NCBI GenBank assembly: GCA_028023455.1 | Contig: JAQFVV010006272.1 | Coordinates: 1,015,501 to 1,079,500 of the forward strand | Reading direction: 5' to 3' | DNA from: Epiperipatus broadwayi | Lineage: Eukaryota > Onychophora > Udeonychophora > Euonychophora > Peripatidae | Length of the DNA: 64,000 bases | In this document: in pieces, positions 1-11,700 of the stretch | How positions within the stretch are numbered: the first letter of the stretch is position 1 | Layout: every line of letters starts with the position of its first letter | Notes under the pieces: generated by a model | Database searches by the model: none | What the model saw: the letters and a program-made list of their open reading frames with translations, nothing else | Told to the model about the DNA's origin: nothing | Position numbers and translations under genes: made by a program

Positions 1-489
1 GGAGGGGATGAAGTAGATAAAAATGTAAGATGCTTAATATTAAAAAAAGACTGTTAAAAATAAACCAGAATGCTAATGAAATAAAAAAAAAAAGGTTTGA
101 AACATATAATATAATTTTGAATGATCAATATATATTTTTTTTACCAGTTATGATTTTGACAGATTATAGTAATTTATGAGGATTTAATAACTCTCCATGC
201 ACTAATGGCTACATACTTAATGGAATGACTTCATATTATGAATCTCACTATTTGTCAACGTATTCAATATTTTAGCAATTTTCCAAATGTTATGAAATTA
301 CTATATACTTTTACTAATAATGTGACATATAAAGATTTTAGTTTATTTATTAATTAATTAATGCTTAAAAAATTCAAGTTTTTTATCAACCAATGATGAA
401 AAAAAAATCCTCAATAACTTTTAGCATGAATGGTTATCAACTTGAGAATGTAAACTAGTTTACATACTTTTCAAATTTTATAAATAGAA
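1..489. other. No recognisable gene
   Basis: AT-rich sequence with stops in all frames. I see no motif, repeat unit or RNA-like structure that I can support. It may be the decayed upstream part of the RT fragment that begins near 490, but no residue pattern confirms this. Confidence 0.5.
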
Positions 490-1140
490 AAGTGGACTTA
501 GATGTTGAGGTACAACACAGGTTCCAATGTGCTACTGGTGCTTTCATCAAGTTAAAAATAATGCATTACAGAATACAGAAATAATTACTACCTTTAGATT
601 AGTTGCATATAGAGCTGTTATTTTATCTAATTTATTGTATAAAAGTAAGACTTGGATACTTCATCTATGCAATATAAAGATATTAAAAAGGTTTCATTTA
701 AGGATTTTTATAAAATTTCAAAAATATAATGCCAAGATCATAAAACCAAGAAATATGCTCTTCAATTTGCTGGAGATGATATTACAAATTCCAACATTGT
801 AAAATCACATCTTCATTGGATTGGACATGCAAAATAAATAAATAATGTAAGACTTCCTAAAAAAATATTTTATGGGAACTTAAGCATAGATTTTGAAAGA
901 GAGAGATAGATCGTGCCTATGTTATAAGAATTCTCTCAAAAACATTCTAAAGAAGTGCAATATCAATTGTTTTCATAGGAAAGGTATGCAGAGAATAGAA
1001 TACATTGGAGAGATATAATTATTCATGGTATTAAAATATTCCAGGAAAAAAAGAATTTCTGCTGAGGAAATTAAAAGACATCTTATTAAATATCAAACAA
1101 CCAGAAAAAATGACCAGCATGTTGTATATGTGGACATATT
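490..1140 (+). pseudogene. Non-LTR retrotransposon RT, C-terminal fragment (RTE-like)
   Basis: Conceptual translation in shifting frames gives the C-terminal part of a non-LTR reverse transcriptase polyprotein. It opens with DLDVEVQHRFQCATGAF, followed by LVAYRAVILSNLLYKSKTW, then a stretch around NIKILKRFHLR, and finally HWIGHAK and RLPKKIFYGNL-like segments after several breaks. This order (V-x-HR-x-x-A-x-x-AF, then AVYRAV-x-x-x-x-LLYGSExW, then IK-x-LE-x-FH-x-R, then WxGH) is what I know from the region after the RT palm in RTE-like animal elements. The best open stretch is 527-802. Frameshifts and stops show that it is dead. The palm with the YxDD motif should lie upstream but is not recognisable, so the copy is either cut off or decayed on that side. 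Clade assignment is by memory of consensus wording and is less sure than the RT call. Confidence 0.75.
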
Positions 1141-1360
1141 CCAAATTAAATATTTATATTATTGATATCCATTAAAATCATATTTTAAAAAATAAAATAA
1201 ATCTTAAAAATAATATATCAACTTTGCAAATAACAAAAACAGTAATAAACTAAGATAAACAATCAGAATAAAAATAATTATTCATAAAATTTATATTTGT
1301 AAGCCTATTTCAGTAAAACATTTAATTAATAAAAATAATCCTTGAAATTTAAAAACCAAA

Positions 1361-1503
1361 CTACTACTACTACTACTGCTGCTGCTGCTACTACTACTAC
1401 TTCTTCCTTTTCTTCTTCTTCTCCTTATAATAATAATAATAATAATAACAACAACAACAGTAACAACAACAACGACAATAATAATAATAATAGTAATAAA
1501 GTT
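1361..1503. repeat. Compound triplet microsatellite
   Basis: Runs of ACT/GCT triplets pass into CTT triplets, then AAT, AAC and again AAT triplets. The apparent ORFs on both strands (poly-Thr/Ala/Ser/Asn, and on the reverse poly-Val/Ile/Arg/Ser) come only from this repeat and are not genes. Confidence 0.95.
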
Positions 1504-1559
1504 CACCAAACATTTGCTGAGTTTTTGTATAATAGTCTTAAATGTTCCAACAGTTGATT

Positions 1560-2262
1560 CAAATATATTAGCAACACTAAATTATTTATTATAGAGGCTA
1601 GATAATTTTATTGTGCTAAATTTTTTAAGGTTTCAGTTTAAACTTTGAAATATTATACAAATTTATTTATCTCATATCTTTTACCTTTATAAGATATTAT
1701 TGTTTGGCAACATACATTATTTCAGAGTTAATATATCTTAAAATTTTTTAAAATCTTTTTCTAGTGCTATTGTACGAATTAATTTACAAAAGTCTAGATC
1801 ACAGATCTATAATGTAAAATGGGTAAAACAAATGTATGAAACAATTGCACATGTATTTTTTTAAAACATTTTATAGTTTCTGAGAATTAAATTTTCTTTT
1901 TGCAACAATGTATTGGATATCATTATTAAATGTTCCATAATTATTAAAAATAATACCCAAGACTTTCTGATATCCTTCCTTCAAATATTTTTTGAATTTA
2001 GAGTATAATTAAATATGCTTGTGAATAATTTTTTAGAGAACAATATAATACATTTTTCAACATTATAGTAATTTCCTTATAGTTTTTTAGACACCAATCT
2101 TATCACCAAAACTGTTAATAGTTTTATACAATTTAATATCATCTGGAAAACAAAGAATATTAGTAGCAATTGCATACTGCTAAATATCCAAACAATAAAC
2201 TGAAAAAAAAGTGATCCAAGTATGCTTCCTTGAGTCACTCCAGCAGTATAAATATATGCACA
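1560..2262 (-). pseudogene. CR1/jockey-type non-LTR RT fragment
   Basis: On the minus strand, 2241-2211 reads GVTQGSILGSLFF, the RT motif usually written GVPQGSxLGPLLF. It is followed at about 2156-2118 by LFSDDIKLYK, the palm active-site motif (A/S-DD, normally FADD). Further on, 1970-1740 gives KVLGIIFNNYGTFNNDIQYIVAKRKFNSQKL and a partly shifted NCFIHLFYPF-like stretch, matching the LGV-I-x-x-L-x-F-x-x-HI-x-x-I-x-KA-x-x-x-x-x-x-I segment after the palm in jockey/CR1/Rex elements. Order and spacing are right for about 230 codons of RT. Stops and frameshifts interrupt it throughout, so it is a relic. Nothing of the endonuclease is seen; element C begins about 100 bp past the RT's N-terminal side and may have removed it. 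Exact clade is uncertain. Confidence 0.75.
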
Positions 2263-2358
2263 TGATCTTGTAGACCCATAAGAAACTAATTAGGCTTATT
2301 TAAAACAAAAAATTCAAACCACTCAGAAGTTGACAACTAAAACAATAATATGTAATTT
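2263..2358. other. Spacer before element C
   Basis: Short AT-rich stretch between the RT relic and the first long direct repeat of element C. Nothing recognisable. Confidence 0.5.
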
Positions 2359-3977
2359 ACAAAGTACAACCTGTGGCCACATTTCCAGGTTATAAAAATC
2401 CTCGGCTGCTAAATTCAAATCCTTGCCACCCAAAGCATTTTTATTTATTCTGAGGTAAAACTTCAGGCACCAGTTAATCATAAGTTATATAATCAGCATG
2501 CCTAGATGACAGATATAGAATTTAGCACTTGATATATCCCAAGCTAGCTCTTTTCTCAATTGTGGAAAAGACAAAAAAACTTGAATACATTTGCTCAAGA
2601 CCAAACAATAATTAAGCAAACAAATGATTTATTTAAACACACATATACTTAAAACATCCTAAAATAAAAGACATTATAAGTTTAAATTTACACACACACA
2701 TTAAGATCTACTATAATAGGAATTCAAAAAGCTTTACATATATTAAAATACGTTATGATAAAACTTAAATACACACACATATTTTGGATATAGCTCCATA
2801 TAATAATTTATGGAAGCAACTTAAAGATTACTATGGCTGTGGCTATTAGAGTTCATTAGAGTCTATTACTCAAACACAATTCAGTCCTTAAATTAGATTA
2901 ATAAAGTTTATAGTTACCTAGGATTTTTGCGGATTGCACATTACACTTCTAGGGATACGAGTCATTGATTTATCCTGCTATGTTGATCACCAACCAACTG
3001 GTCTTTCTTTTTCTATTGATGGTTTTGGTTCTTGCTGATATTCCACATTTCAATGGAAGAGAGAGATATATGTGAATTTTCGGATAAGGTGAACATGATT
3101 TTTAGATGGAGAATTTCTGCTTTTCCACAGGACTGGGATTGAAGACTGACCACAAAATTCAATTACTGTCTAGCACTGCATGATGCTACATTGCTCTTCA
3201 GTAAATGTAAGTATCCAGACCCACATGCTGGAGACATTAATGGCCCTTGCTGTCTTCTCTTTTTTGAAAGCTCTTACCCAGTAGCAATAGTGAATATGAC
3301 AGTATTATAATGTTATAATAATCCTAATGATAATAATAATGAATGGATTTCTCAGTCTTTTTATAGGCTTCTTCCTTATTGTTCTTTTAGTTATCATTCT
3401 CTGATCTGATTTAATTAATTTATATTTCTTTAATTAATTTTCTGTTATGTTTTAATCTAATTTTTTTCTTAGATTAATCTAACATTTTGATAAGATACAG
3501 TTCTGAATCCTTTTCCTTTATCTTTTCAATTAATGTAAATAGAGTTATTATTTCCTTTCTTTTATTTATCAGCCAAGCAATCTTGAAAGTGGGTTTAAAT
3601 TTACGAGCTTTCTTTTTATATTTTAATTCAATTTTCATTTTTACATGTTCCTTTTTTTTAATTTAAATTTATATAAAGAGAGAACTGGTATTTTACTTCT
3701 TATTTATAGTTAATTTCCCACCCTCCATTTCCTACTTGCTCTTTACCTATTAAAACTCTTTTTTCCCCTAAACAAACAGGATGACTCAATGATTTATTTT
3801 TTGGTGAGTTGCATTTAAAAGGAAACACTTTAAAACATTTTGTAACTTATATTTCTCACTTATTTAAAATTTAATTATTTGTTTTAAAATTTAATCTGAC
3901 CATTTATTAATAAATGATTCCACATTTATTGCAGAATGTGTGTTCCCAAATCACAAGTTCATTAGCAGGACATCACA
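2359..3977 (-). repeat. Element C left repeat (3' LTR in element orientation)
   Basis: Direct repeat partner of 6550-8162. The start reads TACAACCTGTGGCC (partner TATAACCTGTAGCC). The right end is CATCACA, which is TGTGATG on the minus strand. Shared landmarks include the CTATGGCTGTGGCTATTAG stretch and a run of TTA/ATT-rich sequence near the right end. Confidence 0.7.
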
Positions 3978-3990
3978 CCCCTCCCCATTT
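3978..3990 (-). promoter_or_regulatory. Polypurine tract of element C
   Basis: Plus strand CCCCTCCCCATTT, read on the minus strand as AAATGGGGAGGGG, lies directly before the LTR start TGTGATG. Position and base composition fit a plus-strand primer site for reverse transcription. It sets the element's orientation to minus. Confidence 0.6.
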
Positions 3991-4139
3991 GAGAGTTAAA
4001 ATGCTTCAGTTTGACCCATTTTATCTCTAATAATTTATTTATACTTTTCACTTAACTATTTCCTTTTTAATTACTACTTATTATTATGTTTACATATCAC
4101 AGCTTCAAATTTTTATTTATGTTTCTACCCTTTATCAAA

Positions 4140-5279
4140 TAAGTTTTGGAATTGCTTTGATGGATATAGCATTGAGAGTGGTCTTTCTTAAACAATTCTT
4201 CTTTCCAAGCTGTATTCAATGTTGGTTTCAACAATTATATCCTGTGTGACAACCACGAGGAGCAACATACATATTTCTGATATATACAACGGTTTGAATG
4301 CAGCAGATGCAGAATTTTTCTGGCTTATAACAAAACTTATACGTAATATATAAAAAAAACTTTACTTACTAATGTTGAATGAACCCACAACTTTCTCTAA
4401 TGGGGATGCATCCTAAAAAGCAAAAACCAAGTCTCTGTGAATGACAGGATTCCTCGACTAACCTATTTGGCTTACGCTATTGATAATATTTATTACAATA
4501 TGTGGGAATTTTCCTCCAAGAACTGTCTTTTGGCTTCTGCACATATTGTAGATAAGAATTGGGATTATTTCTCCCAGAAAAATTAGGATGGGTCCAGGAA
4601 TTTCTCTTCTGGATCCTTACCCTGAGAACTATTCCCCTGTTTAGTCTGTTACAGGTACTATTTTCACAGAACGCAACTGCCTACACTTATTATACTTTCC
4701 TCAATCTTCACTTGCTCACTCCACCTCTCTCTTCTTTTCAACTCCAATTCAACACAAAAGGCTTATAGCAAATGTTATTTATTCATGTATTTATTCTAAT
4801 GTTTCACATATTCTTTATAATAGAGGTTCTGTTTACCTTATTTATTCAACTTTTATTCTATATTAACTATCAAAACATTATTTATTTCATTTATTTAACT
4901 TTACTTTATTAGCATACATGGATTCTAAAAAAAATTTCTTTCCTTTACTTTGCTTCTGTTATTGCTTCTCAAAAAATGTTTTATTTTATTTATTAATTTC
5001 TACTATCAGATATTAACTCCTAAAATATTATTCCATTTAAACTATTTATTTATTTACTTTCATATCTGGACTCTAACAAAAATCTCCCAAAGATATTTTA
5101 TTTATTTATTCAAATTCATTTATTTGGTTTACTCTCATTAACTTTCAATAAAAGAAACATTTCATTTATTCATTGACCTGTATTTCTATTTTTGTGTGAT
5201 TCATGGACAAAATTATTTGCATTTCATTATTTAAAAGTTGATCACATTATTGTAGCCTTTTCCTATCATTTGTCCAGTG
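4140..5279 (-). other. Element C interior, downstream part
   Basis: No intact reading frame. The minus strand around 4240-4320 gives Cys-rich snippets (FCICC, then GCHTG) that might be remnants of a gag zinc knuckle, but spacing does not fit a clean CCHC box. The short plus-strand ORFs at 4559-4768 and 4950-5141 are low-complexity Leu/Phe/Tyr products of AT-rich DNA and I do not regard them as genes. Confidence 0.3.
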
Positions 5280-6273
5280 GAACATTTTTACTTCTGCCAT
5301 CCTTGCTCAGACCAGGGAATCTTAACCCACTTTGAGGTCTGACGGTGTATTGGACGATTGGTTTCCAGTTGTGAATATTACATTTAGAATTCCCCCTTCT
5401 TTTAAAGCTACCTGCCTATCTATGTATATCATTTTTAACCCAGTCATTTTGATCCCTGATGCAATTTATAACATTACTAACATCTGCATTTTTTTTTCAA
5501 AGGGTTTAAATTTCTCCTCTTTAGCTCTGTACTGAAGCCTTGTGCTGTCAAATGCTTTGATAAATTCTGCCATTCTCCCAGCTGTTTTTCTTTCAGCACC
5601 TATTTCCACTAGAATAACATTTTTGACTTTAGCAGTTATTCTTTACACCAAAAATGGTTTCTGTTTCAGGCTTAATTCTTGAAGCAAACTTATTTTCTGG
5701 TTTTTGTTCAAAATTATATTTATTTTCTAACTCCTTATTTGCCATATTTAATCTATTCACCTGCACCTTTTTATTTAAACTTTCCTGTTTGCTTTGTAAT
5801 TTCACTATACTCACATCTTTTGCTGATTTACTTCTATCCATTCCTTCATTTTTATTTCATCTCCACTTTACATTCTAGTTTGTCTACTCTCTCTGGTATT
5901 TTATCTATATTTCTTCTCATGTTCTCTAGTATTTCCCAATCATCTCATTGTGCTATCCTCATTTCCAATCTCCACTGTTCTATTTCTTTTCCCAGCATTT
6001 CTGTTATGACTTCTATACTATTTTGCACCACCATTTTTGCTTTGGCTCAATACACAAATTTTATTTTAGTTATTACTTTATTTGAATGAAGCATATTACC
6101 ACCTCCAACCCCCTAGCTCTTTCTGATCTCCACCTTATCATTAATACCCTTAATCTGCATAAAATATCTATCATTCCAGGCTCTCTCCTATTATTTACAT
6201 TTACTATAATTAGTTTGCTTTGATCCATTCTCTTCCTACACTGCTCACTACTTTCACATTTATAACAATGCAA
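5280..6273 (-). pseudogene. Decayed coiled-coil gag-like frame of element C
   Basis: Read on the minus strand from 6273, the frame begins with a Cys/Lys-rich patch (CYKCESSEQC) and then, after breaks, gives LGKEIEQWRLEMRIAQ and LENMRRNIDKIPERVDKLE, a heptad-like pattern of hydrophobic residues typical of a coiled coil. The segment 5841-5629 (starting MDRSKSAKDVSIVKLQSKQE) is charged and helix-prone, and 5600-5500 gives AEFIKAFDSTRLQYRAKEE. The frame is broken by several stops and shifts. I compare it with the gag-like proteins of A and B because of its place in the element, its orientation and its Lys/Glu-rich coiled-coil character; I do not see clear residue identity. Function would be a particle or RNA-binding protein if the analogy holds. 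Dead copy. Confidence 0.45.
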
Positions 6274-6549
6274 TTTAGCATTTATTTAAAACTGTAGTTT
6301 CAGATTTTCTTAATTTTTACTTTAATTGTGTTTATAATTATCTTGATAATTTGTAGCACTTTGGCACCCATGTTGCAAAACCAATTGAACTGGGTGGGAA
6401 AAAATTGCTATGATTATATTTTTTCAAATCTCAATCTTAACTGCAGCTGCATTTTTACTACTGCAGCAGACCAGTCCTTCAAGCAAAGAAGTCTAATATA
6501 AAAAATGGATGAGACCAATGACATCTATAACCAGACTGAGGCTATATAA

Positions 6550-8162
6550 GTATAACCTGTAGCCACATTTCCAGTCTGCAAAACTCCTTGCTGCTAAATT
6601 CAAACCCCTCCCATCCAAAGTATTTCTGTTTGTTTCAAAGTAAAACCCCAGGCACCAATAAATAAGTTATATAATCAGCATGCCCAGATGACAGGTATAC
6701 AATTTTGTGCTTGATATATACCAAGCTTGCTCTTTTCTCAATTGTGGGAAAGACAAAGAAAACTTTAATACATTTGCTCAAGTCTTATAATTAAATGTAA
6801 CTTAACTATAAATTTACCTATTAGTGATACAATTATAAAAAGCGAATTGACCAAACAATAATTAAGCAAACAAATGATTTATTTAAACACACTTATAATT
6901 AAAATACCCTAAAATAAAACATATTATTAAACACACTATAAATTTAAATATATATACATACCCACATTAAGATCTACTATAATAGGAATTCAAGAAAAAA
7001 AAACTTAAAGCTTTACACATATTAAAATATGTTATGATAAAATTTAAATACACACACATATTAAGATATAACTCCATGTAATAATTTGTGGAAGCAACTT
7101 AAAGATTACTATGGCTGTGGCTATTAGAGTTCATTAGAGTCTATTGTTCAAACACAATTCAGTCCTTAAATTAGATTAATAAAGTTTATAGTTACCTAGG
7201 ATTTTTGAGGATTGCACATTACACTTCTAGAGATACGATTCATTGCTTTATCCTGCTATGTTGATCACCAACTGATTGGTCTTTCCTTTTCTCTTTAATG
7301 GTTTTGCTTCTAGTTGATTTTCCACATTTCAATGGAAGAGAGAGATATATGTAAATTTTCAGATCAGGTGAACATGATTTCTAGATGGAGAACTTCTGCT
7401 GTTCCATATGACAGGGATTGAAGACTGGCCCGCACACTCGATTACTGTCTAGCACTGCATGGTAGTGCTAGGGTGCTCTTCAGTAAATGTAGAAATACAA
7501 GCCTGCATGCTAGAGACATTAATGACCCTTGACATCTCTTCTTTGAAAGCTCTTCCATAATAGCAATAATGAAAATGACAGTACTATGTTATAATAATCC
7601 TAATCTTAATGATAATAATAATGAACAGATTTCTTAGTCTTGTTATATGCTTTTTCCTTATTGTTCTAGTTTTCATTCTCCAATCTGATTTAATTAATTG
7701 GTATTTCTTTAATTTTATTTTCCATTTAGTTTCAATCTGAAAAGATAGTTCTACATCCTTTTCCATTGTCTCTTCAATTAATGTAATTAGAGTTATTATT
7801 TCCTCTTTTATTTATCAGCCAAGCAATCTTTAAGTGGATTTAAATTTACAAGCTTTCTTTTTAATTTTAATTCAGTTTTCATTTTTTTTCTTTAAATTTA
7901 TAAAAAGAGAGCTAATGTTTTACTTCTTATTTATAGTTAATCTGCCCCTTCCTATTTGATCTTTAACTATTAAAACTCTTATTTTTTCCTAAACAACAAA
8001 CTGATGCAACACTTTATTTTTTGGTGAGTTGCATTTAAAAGGAAACTCTTTAAAACATTTTGCAACTTATATTTCTCACTTATTAAAAATTTAATTATGT
8101 TTTAAAATTTAATCTGATCATTTATTAATAAATGATTCCACATGTACCACAAAATGTGTGTT
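6550..8162 (-). repeat. Element C right repeat (5' LTR in element orientation), truncated
   Basis: Aligns with 2359-3942 over nearly its full length, with small indels. It stops after ATGTGTGTT, without the last ~35 bp that end the left copy in CATCACA. Unrelated sequence begins at 8163. ORFs within it (e.g. 7584-7766 minus) have no counterpart in the left copy and are not genes. Confidence 0.7.
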
Positions 8163-8222
8163 AATATAGTGTTTACTTCATAAATTGTATGAAGATGTAA
8201 AAAAAAAAAACAATGCCATACA

Positions 8223-8695
8223 TTAGATTAGAGGGTATTCATTTATTATTTAACACTCGCAAAGCATTTGCACAATTGGCTTGAAAGGCCAATAGGAATG
8301 TAATTACAATTATATAGATGCTATAAAAATAAATGCTTATTTATATATATATGATTAAGTTTCAGTTGGAATGACGTTTAGTAAATTCTAGAAAATTTCA
8401 TCAGTGTCATTCATTCAGACATTGTATATAGTAATTTAAAGTGACCGTTCTAGCGTCACACCTTCTGTTCCAGTACTTCAGATTTGCTCATATATAAATA
8501 TTTGAGTTGTAGGAATAAGAGGATTCTTTTTATTCCTGGATAAATTCTATATCTTGTATTGATCAGAGGGTATTCATTTATTATTTAACACTTGCAAAGC
8601 GTTTGCACAATTGGCTTGAAAGGCCAATATGAAGGTAATTACAATTATATACAGACGCTATAAAAATAAATGCTTATTTATATAAATAATAATAA
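8223..8695 (+). mobile_element. MITE copies related to the 15.3-kb hairpin element
   Basis: A ~125-bp unit occurs twice in the same orientation, at 8230-8345 and 8570-8690. Each starts GGTATTCATTTATTATT and ends AATAAATGCTTATTTATAT. Between them, 8390-8565 matches the loop and right arm of the hairpin element at 15306-15803: shared words are GTCATTCATTCAGACAT, TTTGCTCATATATAAATAT (15.6 kb: TTTGCCCATATATAAGCAT) and TCTATATCTTGTATTG. So this is one near-complete right half preceded by another copy of the terminal unit. The arrangement suggests either two insertions or a partial duplication. No coding capacity. Confidence 0.7.
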
Positions 8696-8927
8696 AATTA
8701 TTTTCAGGGGGTATATGGTTTTCTTTTTCCCAATGACAATATATTTGATTTAATAAAAAAATATCAGAAGCTAATTTTTGTTCAATAGTTCTAATAAGAA
8801 AATATTTTATTTTATTTGCATTTTTCTTTCTTCTTTTTTTTTCTTTAAAAAATTGATGCATTTGTTCCAGACTACTATCAATACCATCATCTCTTGAGAT
8901 CTTAAAATGTAAATGAACCATTTTCAT
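8658..8927 (-). other. Unrecognised short ORF
   Basis: An 89-codon reading frame, Lys/Glu/Ile-rich with a helix-prone middle (LEQMHQFFKEKKRRKK). It overlaps the end of the MITE copies, which argues against a conserved protein. It could be a scrap of a gag-like coiled coil as at 10.2-10.7 kb, or chance. I do not recognise it. Confidence 0.2.
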
Positions 8928-9829
8928 GATCCTTTACCTGCACTAAATTACAATATATATATATATATATTGATCCTAACAAATTCATTGAAATAGGCAT
9001 CAAGGATATTTTAATGCAAATCAACATAAGTTATAAATATAAATTAAATTTTATATTATTATTAAAATTCACTTAATTCAGTAAAATTCAACCATTAGGC
9101 TACATTGAATCTAGCTATCAAACTACAATTGCTGATAGCAGAAGAATCTTAATTATCAGCAAAAAGATCACTATTACATTAGGAATTTCATGATAACTGT
9201 CCCAGAAATCATAAAATGCCTCACATCATCAGAATTGATGCAAATCCTTGCTCAATGAAAATTTGAGACTTACAAGATAATTCAGCATCATTGAGATAAA
9301 TGATTTAACCATGAATAACCTTACACCATATCAACCATCCTAATTGTTACATGAATATGTGATGGGAATTTAATCAAAGTGAACCTTGCCCATTTTAGAC
9401 TAAGTCAATATTAGTCAAGTCAGAGTCAAACTTACAACAGCTATACAGATTAGCATATCCATCATCAAATCCTCATACATTTCCTGCAACAAAAAATACA
9501 AAAGATGATTACACAAGTTTATTTTGATGAATATTCAAAAATTCAAAGTAATCAAAATCTATTGAATTAAATAACCCTATCTGTTTATTTGATTCTGTTA
9601 ATCTCTCATTAATCCTAATTATATATAACTTTTTACAAAATTTTTAAATGTGACCCTGAGTATCATTTGGACTTTCTAAAACAAAAAAAATTTTTTTTCT
9701 TAAATTATGTCAATAAAATGCACTATCACGTTTGAGTACTTATAAAATTTGTTTTATTTTCAATGATATCAATCTTAAATTTTCAAAGAAAATTTATTTT
9801 TCCATTAAACTGCTAGTCCACAAAACAAG
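8928..9829. other. No recognisable gene
   Basis: AT-rich unique-looking sequence with a short (AT)n run near 8952-8971. I see no motif or repeat partner elsewhere in the window. Confidence 0.5.
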
Positions 9830-9900
9830 TACTATATCAGTGGTCAGAGTTAGACTTCCTTATCTATGCCAGAGTTCAAATCTTCCTTCTCCAGGTATTT
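9830..9900 (+). mobile_element. tRNA-derived SINE head (relic)
   Basis: TCAGTGGTCAGAGTTAG (9838-9854) resembles a Pol III A box as found in tRNA D-arms. GAGTTCAAATCTTCC (9872-9886) resembles a B box/T-arm. Spacing is shorter than in a normal tRNA, and I cannot pair an acceptor stem, so this is a SINE-type relic and not a tRNA gene. Confidence 0.5.
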
Positions 9901-10169
9901 TTTTTTATTAATCTAAGTGTTCTCATTTGGGATAGCAGAAAAATTTCTCTATCTCTCATATGGCCACTGTTAACATTTTCCCATTAGAATGAATGTTGTT
10001 TTTCTCTTCTAACTTTATATTTTCTAGTCTTTGCTTTTACTATAAAATGATATTTTTGACTGTCATACTCGATTCCACCATTTCCAAAATCATTGCTTTA
10101 TGAATTCCCATTATCTTTTCATATTTTATCTATGCATTTTCATTTTTGAGAAACCTTCTATTTGCTCAA

Positions 10170-10655
10170 CTTTTACTAATCTAACCCTTTGTAATTTTAT
10201 AAATGATTCTCTTCTGTATTATGACTTTATCACCATTTTTCTACAGTGTCTTATATTTGTTAAACATATTTAAAATTTTCCTTTCTGATATATTTTTTTA
10301 ATTGGTCAAGGTTTGTACCTAAACTTTGCTGCTTTAACCTTTGCATCAAATCTTGGTTGCTTTTATTCAATATCATGGAATTTTTTGTTCATGATTTTAA
10401 ACTCTTCTACCTCTTGTGTTGTAGGTAAATCTTGAAATTCTCTATCCATATAAAATTTTATTGCATATCATTTTTCATATCATACATATTTTATTGCCTA
10501 TCATTTATATTATGCATTAATTTCTCCATCATTGCCACTAGAGTATGATTTGTACTTCCTAGATTTTCATGTATTTCTGGCTGATTTTTATTTGATTGAT
10601 CTAGTTCCATGTTTGAGCAGTCAACACTCTCAGTTATACCACAATTTTGCACCAT
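10170..10655 (-). pseudogene. Orphan gag-like coiled-coil relic (element D)
   Basis: From an ATG at 10655 the minus strand reads MVQNCGITESVDCSNMELD and continues, with two in-frame stops, through LVAMMEKLMHNINDRQ, NMYDMKNDM and, after a shift, LMQRLKQQSLGTNLDQLKK. The pattern is an acidic start followed by Met/Lys/Asp-rich helical repeats. This resembles the amino end of the element B gag-like protein (acidic start, then repeated MSEIKDSM-type units). Several stops and shifts make it a pseudogene. I could not find flanking long repeats, so the rest of the element is missing or too old to see. Assignment to the A/B/C class rests on orientation and composition only. Confidence 0.4.
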
Positions 10656-11529
10656 TCTTTATGAACAACCTCTTGATATTTAAACAAAAACAACTTAAAT
10701 AATTGTTTCTTGATTAAATATCAGTTAATATTCTACCCTAATTTTTATTTTTACTAAGATAGCTGAACATTGTAATATAATTATTATTTTCTATAATCTA
10801 TATTACAACAGAATACTCAAAATATTCCAATTTAGATTAACATTTATAACTGAAATGTTCTCATACCTAAGTTGGGAAAATAATTTATAATGAATTACTA
10901 TTTTTATATACGATTTAAAGTTTAACAATAATAATAACTTTTATAAATTTAAGATACCATTATATAAGCAGAGGCATCAATATGTCTAATGTTTTAATAC
11001 ATTAACCATACCACTGGTCAGACCAAGATGGTATATAAATATACGATTGCAGTCACCTTTCATGATTGTTGCACTCCTCCATAACTGTGAGAGGCAAACA
11101 TTTCTCCTGTGGATACTTTTATTTACATTAAAAATAAATCCTCAGCTGCCATCCAACTAAAGATTGGAGTATCAACAAAAGGGTTTAAAATGCCTCAAAC
11201 ACTTGATTCCCCGACTAGCACAAAGAGTAAGAAACTGACATGACTAGAGATATAAAGAAAGTATGCCTGTGTTTGAAAAGAAAGGGTTTTGATAAACGTG
11301 TTTTATTGGTTCTTATTTATTAATCTGAGATTTTGACACTTGACAGGAGAATAATAAAGAGACTCCAGTTCATTCAATAAAATATGAAGAGATACATGTT
11401 CAGAATAACAAAAAAAAGATTGAATCTTAAATATATAAGTGAGAGAACAAACAGGTATTACTAACATTGAAAGAATTAACAGACTGAAGTTGAGTTGAGC
11501 CAGATATATTACTAGATAAAATGGCAATA
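10656..11529. other. No recognisable gene
   Basis: AT-rich. The minus-strand ORF at 11303-11527 is hydrophobic and low in complexity, and I do not support it as a gene. Confidence 0.5.
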
Positions 11530-11700
11530 GTTGGACAGTTGAAATCTTAGAGTGGATTCCAAAAGATTGTAAAAGACTTAGGAAGAGACCACATGTGAGA
11601 TGGATGTATGAAATAAGAAAGTTCTTGGGTTTTGTGGAGAAAAAAGGCTAGAGATTGGAGAAGATGAATTGAACTTGGATATACTTTCAATTATGGTTGA
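11530..11700 (+). pseudogene. Non-LTR RT extreme C-terminal fragment
   Basis: The plus strand reads RWTVEILEWIPKDCKRL followed by RKRPHVRWMYEIRKF. This is the WTxxIxxWxPxxxxRxxxRPxxRWxD-type segment that ends RTE-like polyproteins. The minus-strand RT at 15190-16670 carries the same RKRPHV word near 15830, so the two are probably copies of one family. Only the tail survives and the frame breaks soon after. Confidence 0.55.

Larger units (their letters stand above)
2359..8162 (-). mobile_element. Element C: decayed non-autonomous LTR retrotransposon
   Basis: Two direct copies of a roughly 1.6-kb sequence (2359-3977 and 6550-8162) enclose about 2.6 kb. The right end of the left copy reads ...GGACATCACA followed by CCCCTCCCCATTT. 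On the minus strand this is a purine-rich tract directly before TGTGATGTCC, the expected polypurine tract and LTR start. The interior carries a decayed minus-strand coiled-coil reading frame like the gag-like proteins of elements A and B, and no recognisable protease, RT or integrase. The right copy lacks the final segment, and unrelated sequence with MITE copies follows, so this end is truncated or interrupted. LTR divergence is clearly higher than in A and B, so C is older. It belongs to the same structural class; whether it is the same lineage is inference. Confidence 0.65.

Noticed and set aside
1291-1557. ORFs on both strands with poly-Thr/Ser/Asn or Val/Ile runs
   Set aside because: They are translations of a triplet microsatellite; no unique sequence supports a gene.
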